Assembly: GCF_052324685.1 (NCBI RefSeq)
Contig: NW_027506895.1
Coordinates: 1,375,575 to 1,439,574, forward strand
DNA from: Brachyhypopomus gauderio
Taxonomy: Eukaryota; Chordata; Actinopteri; Gymnotiformes; Hypopomidae
Direction of reading: 5' to 3'
DNA: 64,000 nt
How positions within the stretch are numbered: position 1 is the first letter of the stretch; each line of letters begins with the position of its first letter. The translations under genes and the position numbers were made by a program. Below the pieces are notes generated by a model. The model was not told where the DNA came from, searched no databases, and saw only the letters and a program-made list of their open reading frames with translations. Shown in pieces: positions 27,519 to 40,434 of this stretch.

Positions 27519-30500
27519 ATGGATGGTGAAACGGAACCCAGCCCGGCCGTGGTGGGCCTGGCGGGGAGGTCGGGTCAGCCCAGTACCAGGCAGACCTACC
27601 GCAGCAGTAGTCACTCACGATTGCTCCTGGACGGGCTCCTTGCCCTTCGCCAGGGCGGTATTCTTTTCGACGTGGTTCTGCTGGTGGAGAAAAAACCCAT
27701 CCAGGCCCATCGGATCCTCCTGGCTGCTTGCTGTGACTACTTCAGGTTAGCCGCGTTTCACTGAGGAAACAGACAAACAGCAAGAACAAAAGCCCGATTT
27801 CAGTTTGTTGTGACTTTCTGGGAATTACGTTTTTAAGCATGCAGATTAAATCCAGCCATAAAGCTAAGGAGAAATAGTCCTATGTGGACAGTGTTGAGAT
27901 GTTTGGACAGTTTTACAGCTCATAGCCTGTAACTGGGTCACTTCTCCCCTGCTTTGTTAGAGGTATGTTTGCGGGGGGGGTTGCGGGAGATGCAGGAGAC
28001 GGAGATCTCCATCCATGGGGTCTCGTACACAGCCATGTCCAAACTCCTGGACTTCATCTACACGTCGGAGCTGGACCTGGACCTGGACACCGTGCAGGAG
28101 GTGTTGTGTGCAGCCACACTCCTGCAGGTAAGACCCTCACGCTGGTCTGACCTCCATGTTTTTTTTTAACAGTTTGGTTTGGTATATTCTATCGACTAGT
28201 ATTATTACTACTTCACTCCTTTAGTAGGGCTTAAATCGGCTATGTTTCAGACAGTGTTGCTAAGATACCAAGTGAGAAATGTCCCAGTTCTGGCCCATAC
28301 TTGCTAAGAATAAATGAATGAAGTTATACTTGTATATCACCTTTCTCAGAACCCAGGGACACTTTACAACCAAGACACAGCTTTTATGTAAAAACAACAA
28401 CACACTGGTTAGAAGCAGCAGCTGATTCCCTACAGCATCTAGGGCCCTAGGGCCTACAGCATCCTCTCATTTTGAAGCCACTACAGTCAGGCAGCCCCTA
28501 GGGAACCACATAAGTCAGAATCGGCCAGAATACAGCCCATAGGGGACGGAATCGGTCACGTTCCATTCACACACACTGGCACCACGGGGCATTTTCAGAG
28601 TAGCCAGGTTGACCTAGACCTCCGTGTTTTTGAACCGCGATCTTCTCCTGACCCTTATCTGTGCTCCCGGATGGCCCATCAGTTCCAGGACGTGATCGGC
28701 TTCTGCTGCGAGTTCCTGTTCTCCTGGCTGGATGACGACAACCTCCTGGAGGTGGAGAAGCTGGCCGACGCCTACGGTCTGCAGCAGCTGGGCGAGAAGG
28801 TGCGCTCGTACCTCCTGAAGAACATCCGGACCTTCTCGCGCACGGCCGTCTACCGGCAGCTGCCCGCCGAGAAGGTCCTGAGCGTGCTGTCCAGCGACGA
28901 GCTGGAGGTCAGCTCGGAGAGCGAGGTGCTGGAGGCCGCGCTCCACTACCACTACAGCCCCGAGCAGGCGCAGAAGGACGAGGCTTGCCTTCAGGTGAGG
29001 GAGAGGGTGGAGCGGGTGGAGCGGGTGGAGCTCATGTAGTGAGTATTTGGTTGCAGTTCCAGTGACACGCGTTGTGGTGGTGCGGTCAGGTCCCCTTGCC
29101 GATGCTGCAGGCGGTGCGCTTCTGTCTGATGGAGAAGCCCACGCTCCAGCGTCTCCACGGCAGCCTGAAGCCCTGCCCCCTGCGGGACGCCGTCTCCGCC
29201 GCCCTGCGATACCACACCCAGGAGCTGTGGCAGCCCGTCATGCAGAGCCCGCTTACCCAGCCCCGGGTCACCTCCCGTTGCATCCTGGGATTCGGAGGCA
29301 TGTACCCGCCGGGCGTGCTGGCGGACTGCGAGGACCGCTTCCAGGCCCTAAACGCCTCCTGGGAGCACTGGCGTGCGCTGGGGGCGGAGCGAGCACCCCG
29401 CATGTCTAACATGGGCGTGGCCGTCCTCAACAACTTCGTCTACCTGGTGGGCGGAGACAAGAACACCAGCGGCTTCCGTGCGGAGGCCCGATGTTGGAGG
29501 TGAGTGTGAGGCGCTCGTGATGGCGGCCCCCGCCGGGTCAGGCGTGAAAGGAGGTTTTGTTTGGGGTTGTTTTTGGGTCTTGGTATCTGTCACAGTATCA
29601 CGTCTCAATAACTCAATAACTGCACTCTGCACAATGTCAGAAATGTTCATTGTCCGTTGTGTGCAGAGTTTCTGAAGTACGTTCGGCGTCGTAGAGCAAT
29701 AAGGGCGTAAATGCTTAGAGGAGCGAGATTTAATAATGGGCAAATCAAAATCAGGGTCATATAGGCAGTTCAGGGTCAGATCAGACAGAGTATTAACCGA
29801 CAGAGACATTTTGCAACACTTAACTAAGGCACAGACACAATACAACAAACACTGAGTACACGTTGAACCACTCACGAACATGACCATGAGGGCTGTGGTA
29901 GAAATTATTAATGAACATCACAGAGCAGACCAAACAAGGAGTTTAAATACACCAAACAAAACAAGGAACACCTGAACACACTAACGAGGAGGCGGGACCA
30001 AAACTGATGGATCGCACATGGCTACATAAACAAAACAGACTTGTCAGGTGGGGGCGGGGCTGGACCTGACCCTGAGATACCAGGCGTTTGGCCACTATTG
30101 GTTCGTTTCGATCATGCTCACGCCTGCACCACGTCAGGCCCACTGCGATCTGACACGTGACAATCACACGTGTGTAGCAGCCCGCAGTTCTGTGGCCTTC
30201 TGGTCACAGTGAGTCACGCTCCAGTAAAACAATACGACTCCAAAGAGCAATTTGCAATCACTACCAGCTTAAGTATGACAGAAAAACAAAATATCACGAT
30301 TGGCACTGTAATGCTGAGCTGTTCAGCTGCTTTGCTGAAGCGTTGTTTTGGCGTGTGGTGTAAGTGAGGGCATGGCTTACAGGTACGACCCTCGCCACAA
30401 CGCCTGGTGTAACATCGAGCCCTTGCAACAGCAGCACGCCGACCACTGCGTGTGTGTGCTGGGTGACCACATCTATGCCATCGGCGGACGTGACTACAGC

Positions 30501-31482
30501 ACCGAGCTGGACTGCGTCGAGCGCTACGACCCCCACACCAACACCTGGGAGTACGTGGCTCCGCTCCGGAGAGAGGTAGCGCCGCCCTTGTGGACAACAT
30601 CATGCACTTTTTTTTTTTTTTTTTGGGGTGGAGTTTGGCTGGTGTGTCAGGTGGTCTGACTGACTCCTCCCCCCAGGTGTACGCCCACGCCAGCGCGGTG
30701 GTGGAGGGGAGGATCTACGTGGCGTGCGGGCGTCGCGGCATGGCCTACCTGAAGGAGACCTTCTGCTACGACCCCGCGGAGGAGCGGTGGAGCGAGCGGT
30801 CCGATGGCCCCGTCGAGCGTGCGTGGCACGGCATGGCGGCGCACGCGGGCCGGGCCTACGTCATCGGCGGGTAGCAACGATGGCTGCGGATACAGGCGTG
30901 ACGTCCTAAAGGTGCGGCGAAGCTCTTTCTGACCCACTGTACACAAACACATTCACCATCCATAAAAGGTCAATCTTAAACTGATTTAAATGTACTAACA
31001 AAGCATCACTGAGCAGTGTAAACTACAGCTCCTTTACGTTATAAGGAACTTTTATTATGTAATTTATGTATTATGTAATTTCAATTTAATTTATTATGTA
31101 AATTCATATTTTTACTGTGGGCACGACTCTGCAGGTGGCGTGCTATAACCCCGCGGCCGACTCGTGGTCTGTGGTGAGGCCTCTCCCGGCGGGGCACGGG
31201 GAACCGGGTGTGGCCGCCCTGGACGGCCTCATCTACGTGGTGGGCGGACGCTCACACGACAAGGGCAGCCGCATGCGCTACGTCCACGTGTACGACCCCG
31301 AGGAGGACGCGTGGACCGGCGGGCCCGCCCTGCCCGAGCGCGTGTCGGGCATGGCGGTGTGCGTGGGGCTGCTGCCCAGGGCCACGCTGGCCAGAGCGCG
31401 GCCGGCCGAACACAGGACCAAACCGCAGCGCGAGGCCACAGTAGACTGGGACGATTCGGACAACTCCAGCGAGGACGGGTGA
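27519..31482 (+). CDS. klhl22: KLHL22-like BTB-kelch protein, CUL3 adaptor (7 coding exons)
   Basis: Coding exons by reading frame and GT/AG sites: 27519-27745, 27961-28127, 28683-28994, 29090-29499, 30383-30575, 30677-30911, 31135-31482. The joined product is about 629 residues, close to mammalian KLHL22 (634). It has an N-terminal BTB domain (ILFDVVLLVE, then AHRILLAACCDYFR), a BACK domain in exons 3-4, and six kelch repeats in exons 4-7 with the usual GG and W-R/Y spacing. It ends in DNSSEDG, and the KLHL22 C-terminus is DNSSED. In mammals KLHL22 brings substrates such as PLK1 and DEPDC5 to CUL3-RBX1 ubiquitin ligase, acting on spindle checkpoint and mTORC1 control; this is family knowledge. 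The ATG at 27519 is chosen because it is the first ATG in frame with the BTB domain. Exons 2 and 6 each contain one base too many (27972-27979 and 30867-30873), which breaks the frame. This is probably sequencing error, possibly a real lesion. Family call is firm; intactness is not. Confidence 0.93.
27972..27980 (+). other. klhl22: Single-base frame break in klhl22 coding exon 2 (G run)
   Basis: After the acceptor at 27960 the exon reads R-G-M-F-A-G-G in one frame, then L-R-E-M-Q-E-T-E in the next. The switch falls in a run of eight G. Seven would keep the frame, and KLHL22 proteins have GMFAGGLKEM here. The exon is 167 bp, where 166 is needed to join its neighbours in phase. Confidence 0.85.
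30866..30876 (+). other. klhl22: Single-base frame break in klhl22 coding exon 6
   Basis: The kelch repeat reads A-Y-V-I-G-G and hits TAG at 30872. Dropping one G of the GGG restores S-N-D-G-C-G-Y-R-R-D-V up to the donor at 30912, matching the KLHL22 pattern GGSNNDAGYRRDV. The exon is 235 bp, one more than a whole number of codons. Confidence 0.85.
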
Positions 31483-31499
31483 AGGTCGGGTGGGGAGTG

Positions 31500-31513
31500 G
31501 GGGGGGGGGGGTT
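31500..31513 (+). repeat. Poly-G tract just after the klhl22 stop
   Basis: A run of about 12 G within 30 bases of the stop codon, ahead of the larger G-run minisatellite. It would lie in the 3' UTR. Confidence 0.7.
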
Positions 31514-31654
31514 TGGGCGACTCCACGTCCAGGTTCCTCCATCGTCCAGCCGATGGCCGGCGGGACAGAGATCTTTTTACAACTGTGCCTGTGAGCCGTT
31601 TGTGATGGCTTGTGATGTGAGTCTGATGACACAAGTCTGATGAAGCCAAGTTTG

Positions 31655-32690
31655 AGGTGTGGGGGGGGCTGAGGTGTGTGTGTGTGTGGGGGGGGGGGCT
31701 GAGGTGTGTGGGGGGTGGCTGAGGGGTGGGGGGGGCTGAGGTGTGTGTGGGGGGGGCTGAGGTGTGTGGGGGGGCTGAGGTGTGTGGGGGGAGCTGAGGG
31801 GTGTGGGGGGGGGCTGAGGGGTGTGTGTGGGGGGCTGAGGTGTGTGGGGGGGGGCTGAGGTGTGTGTGGGGGGGCTGAGGGGTGTGGGGGGAGCTGAGGG
31901 GTGTGGGGGGGGGCTGAGGGGTGTGTGGGGGGCTGAGGGGTGTGGGGGGAGCTGAGGTGTGGGGGGAGCTGAGGGGTGTGGGGGGGCTGAGGGGTGTGTG
32001 GGGGGGGGGCTGAGGTGTGGGGGGGGCTGAGGGGTGTGTGGGGAGGGGTGTGGGGAGGCTGAGGGGTGTGGAGGGGCTTAGGGGTGTGGGGGGGGGCTGA
32101 GGGGTGTGTGGGGGGGGCTGAGGTGTGTAGGGGGGGGCTGAGGTGTGGGGGGGGCTGAGGGGTGTGTGGGGGGGGCTGAGGGGTGTGTGGGGGGGGCTGA
32201 GGGGTGTGGGGGGGGCTGAGGGGTGTGTGGGGGGAGCTGAGGGGTGTGGGGGGAGCTGAGGGGTGTGGGGGGGGCTGAGGTGTGTGGGGGGAGCTGAGGT
32301 GTGGGGGGGCTGAGGTGTGTGGGGGGAGCTGAGGTGTGGGGGGGCTGAGGGGTGTGTGGGGGGGGCTGAGGTGTGTAGGGGGCTGAGGTGTGTGGGGGGA
32401 GCTGAGGTGTGTAGGGGGCTGAGGTGTGTGGGGGGCTGAGGTGTGTGGGGGGAGCTGAGGTGTGTAGGGGGCTGAGGTGTGTGGGGGGCTGAGGGGTGTG
32501 GGGGGAGCTGAGGTGTGTGGGGGGAGCTGAGGTGTGTGTGGGGGGCGCTGAGCGGTGTGGGGGGGGGCTGAGGGGTGTGGGGGGAGCTGAAGTGTGTGGG
32601 GGGGGGCTGAGGGGTGTGGGGGGGGGCTGAGGGGTGTGGGGGGCGCTGAGGGGTGTGGGGGGAGCTGAGGTGTGTGGGGGGTCCTGCACT
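31655..32690 (+). repeat. G-run minisatellite (GGGGGGCTGAGGTGTGT units), G-quadruplex prone
   Basis: About 1 kb of units of roughly 16-22 bases, each with a block of 4-10 G followed by CTGAGG(T/G)GTGT. All G runs are on the strand of klhl22, beginning about 170 bases after its stop codon, so a 3' UTR transcript would contain dozens of G runs. The opposite strand gives a long proline/histidine/serine reading frame (to 32787) that is only a by-product of the repeat. Confidence 0.95.
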
Positions 32691-35600
32691 TTAATTCTTC
32701 ATCCTCATTCAGCACACAACATGTCTTGACTATATATGTCTCTGTATAACTGTTAATGAGTTTACACACACACACACAAGCCTTCACATATCACACACAT
32801 TCAGTGCTAGCAAACTAAGGCTAGCCTAAGGACCACACTGTTAGGGACCACACGACACCCAGTTAAGCCCCAGGACTTGTTTAGCAACATCATTTGATGG
32901 GATTGACAGGTTTGTGTGTAACAGATATAATGAAGGTGGCCTTATTGTGTAGAGATATTAATCTTTTTTCTTTTTTTTTAAGTTTTGAATCATTTGCCAT
33001 TAATTACCAGCTTGACGACTGTGATGCATTTGGACAGTGTAATTCCTGAGCAGGACGGCCAGACCCTGTCCCGTGTGGCGTGGATGATCCGTCATATTTC
33101 GTTTGTTCTTCTTTTTCTGCATGTCATCTAGTTTACTATTTTGTTGGAGCGTTAGATACACAGATTCGTGACTCAGATCCAGAGTCTGTTCTGGTGCTCA
33201 GCACCTGGGTTCACTTTCACTGTGCCTTCACCTCCTCTCCAAATGCTCAGTGGCGAGTGGAGGTGAGTCTGTGGGTCGGGGCTCAGATTATTGGCAAGGT
33301 CAGATTATTGGGAAATCAAGCATGTTCCAGTCCTGCGGTTAAGGGTTTAATAGAGTTGGAATAGAGTTGTAATAGAGTTATGTGCAGTTCTACAGCTGAC
33401 TTTCACTTTAGAAAGTTTTTACTTCTGTTTTGGTCATATTGAATGTTCACATTTATATTATGTGGTTTGTGGTTTATTATAACAGAAGGGAGGGGGGTGT
33501 ACAGGTGGAGACCTAACGGATGTAGGTCACAACACTGTTTGCAGGGTTGCACATCATGTCCTAAGCACTGAACAATATGTTTGAATTCAAAACAAACAGA
33601 ATTAAAATTTTATTTTGATTTTATTTGTTTTATTTTGCTTGCTCTTAATTTAATCTGTACGTTTGCTTCCTGGTTGCCACAGAGGAGTGATTCTCTACTG
33701 TATGACGGCCTACGACAGGCTTACATCTACATCTAGACACAAGTACTGTCGCACAACTACTCTGTTCATGTTCTCGGGGGCTTAAATGCTTAAATAACAC
33801 CATTACATTGCAAAGGACAACCATTTTGTCTTATTGTGCTCATGTAACCGACGGCACATTTGTTCTGACTGTCATCATTTTACAGTTTGCAATATTAAAG
33901 TTCATTTTTGGAAACTGAATCACTGGACTGTATTATAGGACACCTGGCAGGTAGGGCTGCTGTGGACAAGAACACTTGACAACTTGGTCAGGTCAGGAGG
34001 TCACGTGCATGACAAATAGACCCTTGGATACCAGAAACAGTGGAGGTCCCACCCCTGACCATACAGCCTCCACCAGCCTCCACCCCTGACCATACAGTCC
34101 CCCACCCCTGACCAATGCAGGGTGCAGCTGAACTATTTTCACACATATTTTCATTTCCATGACCAGTGAACAAATATGCAGCATCACAACCTGCTCTGGT
34201 GTGAAAGTGTCACTGCTCATCGTCCACACGGAGCATATCAGCATCACATCAGCATCACTGCTGTACACGGAAGCTTGCCGAGATCTCACTTCCTACTGAT
34301 TCCAGACCTGTGGAGGTGGAGCATGTGGCCTGTAGCTTGCAGGGAGGGAACACGTGTGATCCCTGTAGTAACAGAGTGCCCGTGATGTACACGTCACCAC
34401 CTACAAGTTCTGATGACTTCACCAGTTGGCTCCTCTTCCAGAGACTGAGGCTCATGTGTTTGTTCCTCAAACAAGGCCCAAGAGGTTATAACACCCTTCT
34501 GCAACCATCAGCTCATTTATCACTGTACCCATGACAGGACCAGTTCCTGCTCTCTGGCTGAGGTCAGCAGATTTTCCAAGAGTTTATACCTGGTGTCATT
34601 TTGTCTTCTGCTGGACACGTGGTTTGGTGGAGCAGAGCAGTTCTAGCGCTAGCGTTAACATCTGCTGAGGTGTTGCACGGGTTCCCAGAACAAAAGGAAC
34701 AGCCCAGTTCACCGCTGAACCCATGTGATCTCACTACGTGTTCACCTGTACCGATTCAGCCTTAAGGAAGAGGACATGTACAATAGTGGGCGGGGACCTA
34801 ACAGAGGTGGGCTGGAACGACACCTGGTCGCCACGGCTACGCAGAGGGCACGTGACAGATGGGGCATGACACACTAAACAAAACACTAGGGCATAAAGGG
34901 GAACCAACATTAAACGAACAGGATAGTAGAACTGGTAAATAGTAAGGGCGACTTTACTTAGCAACAGAACTCTGAACACTAAACATTAACAGTTTGCAGA
35001 ACTAGGTACATAGAAACAGAGCAAACCAAGAAAGTATAAGAACATAGCTTAAGGGACACCATGAACCACAATACTCTAAATCTACATCAAAGACAACATG
35101 GAGAGCTGAAACTAGAACCACGAGGAGGCAAGGGGACCCAACAACATAACGTGGGGCAACTAGAGTATAAGCCATAAGCAAAACACTTAGGACTAAACAG
35201 ATATCACACGAACGCCTTGGCAACGAGAAACAAAGGCGGAGCTAAGGACAAGAACACTAAAGAGACGCGTAGGTGCGGGGCAGACCTGACATCACCACGG
35301 TACCCACGTGATCTCGCTAGTCAAAAATGCACCACGTAAACAACGTACTGCATACATCAAGAAACCAGTTCTGTTCTGTGGTTTCATTTTATATGGGTAT
35401 GTGTAAATTCAGAGACAAAAATCAAATAAGGGATGATAAATATTATAATTATTGCAATTATGTTACTTCCTACAATAATAATAAAGAGCATTGCTACGAG
35501 CAGGAACAAAAAGGGATTTGTTTGTATCTTTTCCTGACCTTTTCATGAGAGGATTAGTTTAAACCCAACACTGTTCTCCCAAAGTTACAATGTTTGAAAG

Positions 35601-35790
35601 ATTTATAGAAGAATTATAGATAGCAATAATAATTTTATTATTCAGTATAACAACAACAGCAACTATAATAATAATAATAATCATAATAAACAATGGAAAA
35701 CCCAAGACTACAGATGTTTGTAGGATTGACTGGTTTTAAAAGCACAGACCATTGAGGGCTGTATTGATGCAGTGATTCAGATCTCTCCAG

Positions 35791-35792
<2 letters not shown>

Positions 35793-35837
<45 letters not shown>

Positions 35838-35879
35838 CTGCTGCTTTAAGGCTCTTTGACTCCATTAACCCAGGCACGT

Positions 35880-35939
<60 letters not shown>
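35793..35939. repeat. Two (GT)n microsatellites
   Basis: GT tracts at 35793-35836 and 35884-35939, separated by about 47 unique bases. Confidence 0.96.
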
Positions 35940-36059
35940 ACTCAGAGGCTACTGTATCACCATATTGGTATCTGGGGAGCAATTACATGGTGTGAGGCGT
36001 TTCGTGTGCAAAATTAAAAGCCAGGGAGAACTATATGTCCAAATGCAGCCTCATTTGGT

Positions 36060-36275
36060 GTGTGTGAGTGCGTGTGTGTGTGTGTGTGTGTGGTGGGGTA
36101 CTTGGACCGAGAGGCAGGTCATTAGAGAAGGGGTGTGTGTGTGAGTGCGTGTGTGTGTGTGTGTGTGGTGGGGTACTTGGACCGAGAGGCAGGTCATTAG
36201 AGAAGGGGTGTGTGTGTGAGTGTGTGTGTGTGTGTGTGGTGGGGTACTTGGACCGAGAGGCAGGTCATTAGAGTA
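36060..36275. repeat. Triplicated ~70-bp unit with GT tract
   Basis: Three copies of GGTGGGGTACTTGGACCGAG plus AGGCAGGTCATTAGAGAAGG, each joined by a GT tract. Confidence 0.92.
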
Positions 36276-37429
36276 TGACTGTGAAAAGGCCTGTTAACAG
36301 AACCCTGGGGAGACTGTTCTGTACTTGAAAAGTCCCCCATTGACTCCATGACACACGACATCTGTACCTTACGCCACAGCACGACCTCTCCGTGCCGTCT
36401 GCCTGGACGCCACGAGTGGAAAAGCGGGAGGTCGGCGAGTGTGTGTCGGGTTGACGTGACGGGCTCTTCAACGATGACGATTCATCTGAAGTGGAACTGT
36501 ACTTCTGACCAGCTTTCGGATGTCTTTAGAAACACTGGAGCTGCTTGTAGGTGTTGTTAGAGACAGCAGAGCATCTGATGCACAGTTGTGTTAGCTATGC
36601 TAGGGGATCAAACACACTGTTGCTGGCTGGATACTTTGGGTTGGTAGACAGCCTCACGTGTGAAAACGTGAATTAGACCGCACGTGACATACGCGTGCAG
36701 CATCTGTACCTGATCCCCTACCCAGCTCCGCCCACTGGGCTGTATTGCTACACCCCACAAAACAAATCTGATAAGTGATCCTGTGGCCCAAAACTGCCCT
36801 GTAAGAAATGTGCCTGACTGTAACTGTAACTGTAACCTGCTAAAACAGGTGACACCATCAGACTGAGCAGTTTCTGGTTTTTAGAATTGCTCAAAAGTGA
36901 TGCCATCACTTCTGACCAGATGTTTGCCTCTGTCTGATGGCAAACACTCGTGCACACACACAAAATCCTGACTGCCCCCCCCCTTCTCCCTCTCCCTCTC
37001 TTCCTGAAAACTACCCTTGTAAATCAGAGCTTAATGTGATCTGTTTGCTCGGTCTCTGTTTGCACCAGGTCCTATTCAAATGTATTAAAACTCCTTTTTA
37101 AATCTCAAGCTTCTCACCACTTCTTCCTACTGGGTGAGCAGTCTTGCCAGGGCTAAGAAACTAGCAAGATTTCCTATTCAGATCATTTAGTGTTGCCCTA
37201 GTGTTGGCCTGACCGACTCTCCCATTTCTGATTTCAGGTTAGGATGCTGATCCTGCTAGTTATCACGCCAACGTTCACGCCGTTGTATTTGTCTAGCGGG
37301 GCGACTTCACCAGGACATGTTGTTACCCTTATCAGCAGTGTCACTGCCCTCCTAACCCTGAGGACAGAGGTGCCGTTTGCCATCAGGCAAGGCAGACAAC
37401 CGACTGGGGCGCCTGGCCAGGGGAGCAAC

Positions 37430-37453
37430 CCCCCCCCCCCCCCCCCCCCCCCC
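37430..37453. repeat. Poly-C tract
   Basis: About 24 C in a row. Confidence 0.95.
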
Positions 37454-38049
37454 AAGGGCTGACACATGTCAGACGTCAGATGTTCAAAGTTTGCAATGAC
37501 AATGTGACACCTGAATTTCCTAAGGGGGCCTTGTGAATGACTCGGGCTCAGACACTCTGGGCTCGCCACAAGGTCAAACCACAGTACTCACAGCTTCTGG
37601 GCTGGACTTTTAGAACTGTCACATCTTCTTAATAGGTTTAGAATAGGTTTGCTTAGGCCTGTTCTTCCGAAGTTCCTGGCCTCGTTCACGCAGGGCTCAC
37701 GGGTTTTATGTTTGAGTCTGGCTTCGAACCAGTGGAGAAACTCTGCATCGTGAAAATCGTGGAGACCCCACTCCCACACCCTGATCACCATGATGGACTC
37801 ATCGTTCTTTCTTCCTCGTCCATGTCCACGTCTTGACTGTCTCATCCTTCTTCATCCTCTCCTCCCTCTCTACTATGAAGAAATGTATGTGGGATTTAGG
37901 GATTTCTCCAGGATTCACAGAGCAAAGAGTAGATGGTGAATTCTGTCCCAACTTTGTCTTCCAGTTAAATGTGGTATGACAATGGCAGCAGTGTAGGAGA
38001 GCAAACCTGGTGATGGATCCCTACCTCAGCTCCCTCTTCCCACCTAGGG

Positions 38050-39525
38050 TGAGGGAGGGCCCTTAGTAGGGCCCTAGTTAGGGTTACAGTTACAGTGAGG
38101 GTTAGGGTTAGTGCTCTAGTGTGTGTGTCGTGAGGGAGGGCCCTTAGTAGGGCCCTAGTTAGGGTTACAGTTACAGTGAGGGTTAGGGTTAGTGCTCTAG
38201 TGTGTGTGTCGTGAGGGAGGGCCCTTAGTAGGGCCCTAGTTAGGGTTACAGTTACAGTGAGGGTTAGGGTTAGTGCTCTAGTGTGTGTGTCGTGAGGGAG
38301 GGCCCTTAGTAGGGCCCTAGTTAGGGTTACAGTTACAGTGAGGGTTAGGGTTAGTGCCCTAGTGTGTGTGTCGTGAGGGAGGGCCCTTAGTAGGGCCCTA
38401 GTTAGGGTTACAGTTACAGTGAGGGTTAGGGTTAGTGCCCTAGTGTGTGTGTCGTGAGGGAGGGCCCTTAGTAGGGCCCTAGTTAGGGTTACAGTTACAG
38501 TGAGGGTTAGGGTTAGTGCTCTAGTGTGTGTGTCGTGAGGGAGGGCCCTTAGTAGGGCCCTAGTTAGGGTTACAGTTACAGTGAGGGTTAGGGTTAGTGC
38601 TCTAGTGTGTGTGTCGTGAGGGAGGGCCCTTAGTAGGGCCCTAGTTAGGGTTACAGTTACAGTGAGGGTTAGGGTTAGTGCTCTAGTGTGTGTGTCGTGA
38701 GGGAGGGCCCTTAGTAGGGCCCTAGTTAGGGTTACAGTTACAGTGAGGGTTAGGGTTAGTGCCCTAGTGTGTGTGTCGTGAGGGAGGGCCCTTAGTAGGG
38801 CCCTAGTTAGGGTTACAGTTACAGTGAGGGTTAGGGTTAGTGCTCTAGTGTGTGTGTTGTGAGGGAGGGCCCTTAGTAGGGCCCTAGTTAGGGTTACAGT
38901 TACAGTGAGGGTTAGGGTTAGTGCTCTAGTGTGTGTGTCGTGAGGGAGGGCCCTTAGTAGGGCCCTAGTTAGGGTTACAGTTACAGTGAGGGTTAGGGTT
39001 AGTGCTCTAGTGTGTGTGTCGTGAGGGAGGGCACTTAGTAGGGCCCTAGTTAGGGTTACAGTTACAGTGAGGGTTAGGGTTAGTGTTCTAGTGTGTGTGT
39101 CGTGAGGGAGGACCCTTGGTAAGGCCTTGGTTAGTGTTACAGTTAGGGTGAGGGTTAGGGTTAGTGCCCTAGTGGGAGTGTAATGAGGGAGGACCCTTGG
39201 TAAGGCCTTAGTGTTACAGTTAGGGTGAGGGTTAGGGTTAGTGCCCTAGTGTGTGTGTCGTGAGGGAGGACCCTAGTTAGTGTTACAGATATGGTGAGGG
39301 TTATGGTTAGTGCCCTAGTGTGTGTGTTGTGAGGGAGGACCCTTGGTAGGGCCTTAGTTAGTGTTACAGTTAGGGTGAGTGCCCTAGTGTGTGTGTTGTG
39401 AGGGAGGACCCTTGGTAGGGCCTTAGTTAGTGTTACAGTTAGGGTGAGTGCCCTAGTGTGTGTGTTGTGAGGGAGGACCCTTGGTAGGGCCTTAGTTAGT
39501 GTTACAGTTAGGGTGAGTGCTCTAT
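38050..39525. repeat. 81-bp tandem repeat with TTAGGG motifs
   Basis: About thirteen near-identical 81-base units, then shorter diverged ones to 39525. Each unit has GGGCCCTTAGTAGGGCCC (a short hairpin), two to three TTAGGG hexamers and a TGTGTGTGTCGTGAG linker. No coding potential. Confidence 0.96.
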
Positions 39526-39654
39526 TGCGTCCCTACCAAATCCACCCCAGCTCTGTGGAAGTATGAAAAGTAAAATAAGAAAATGAATGTAAAAAAAAAA
39601 TAGTCACATTTTGTCTCTTGAAGAGTAAAAAAATTATTGAGGATGAAGGACTGC

Positions 39655-39726
39655 ACACACAAACACACACACACACCCACAAACACACCCCCCCCCCCCC
39701 CCCACACACCCCCCCACACACACACT
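39655..39726. repeat. CA and C-run tract
   Basis: CA repeats interrupted by a C run of about 17 and a shorter one. Confidence 0.9.
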
Positions 39727-40428
39727 CCCTTTATGTGAGTGATTAGCACCTGGGCTGTAGGATAGGGCAGCTATCAGTGTCTGTCTGTTCTTTTCATATG
39801 GCAAGTGTTCCTCCCTCCCCCATTTTCACGGTACTTAAGAGACGTTGAGCCCTCTGTCCTGCTGTGGAAGAATGAACCACAGATCTCCAACAGCCTGGGT
39901 GGAGAACCAGTGGTGGGGTTGGGTGGGCTCCTCATTAAGGTCAACAAAGAAAAGCAAAATGAGGAGAACAAACAAAAACAAGCAAAGAAACAAAATAAAG
40001 TGAAGGAGCGAGACCCTCAGCGTGGTCTGGACGTTCTCATGCAGGTCCAGGTTTTATAAATGGAGGTTAGTTGTCACGCTCATGCAGAACCCTGTTCAAC
40101 ATCTCCATGTCAGCACGTGAAAATGTGGCGGACATTACATGCAAACAAGGCTTCTCAAAAACTGCTGAAAGTTGCTTAACCCGTTGGACCTGTTCACACG
40201 ACAACATCACAACTGTAGCACAGCGCCAGTGCCTTATGTTCTGATACAAAGATCTCAGCAAGTATTTAAGGATGTGACACAGACTTACTAATTACTCTCA
40301 TCAGCTCAACCCACAAACTAGTCTGGCGTACTTCCCCAGAACATATAGTCAACAAATAGAACACGGCTCAGTCATCGACAATAACAAAAACCATCACCAC
40401 GAGGGACTTTTACATCATATTTAGCAAA

Positions 40429-40434
40429 TTTATT
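40429..40434 (-). terminator. Possible polyadenylation signal of tbx16
   Basis: AATAAA on the gene strand, about 450 bases beyond the stop codon; another lies at 40603-40608. Position is plausible for a 3' UTR end, but AT-rich sequence makes chance matches common. Confidence 0.3.

Larger units (their letters stand above)
32691..38049. other. Gene-free interval between klhl22 and tbx16
   Basis: Microsatellites listed separately. The segments at about 34780-35290 and, inside klhl22, 29880-30160 have the look of dispersed repeats (GGGGCGGGGC(T/A)GGACCTGAC type ends) but I could not assign a family. Confidence 0.5.

Noticed and set aside
28997..29040. Read-through of klhl22 exon 3 into RVERVERVELM
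   Set aside because: Intron sequence after a clear GTGAGG donor at 28995.
31252..32787. 511-residue minus-strand open frame rich in Pro, His, Ser
   Set aside because: It is the complement of the G-run minisatellite and of the last klhl22 exon; no splice sites, domain or start support.
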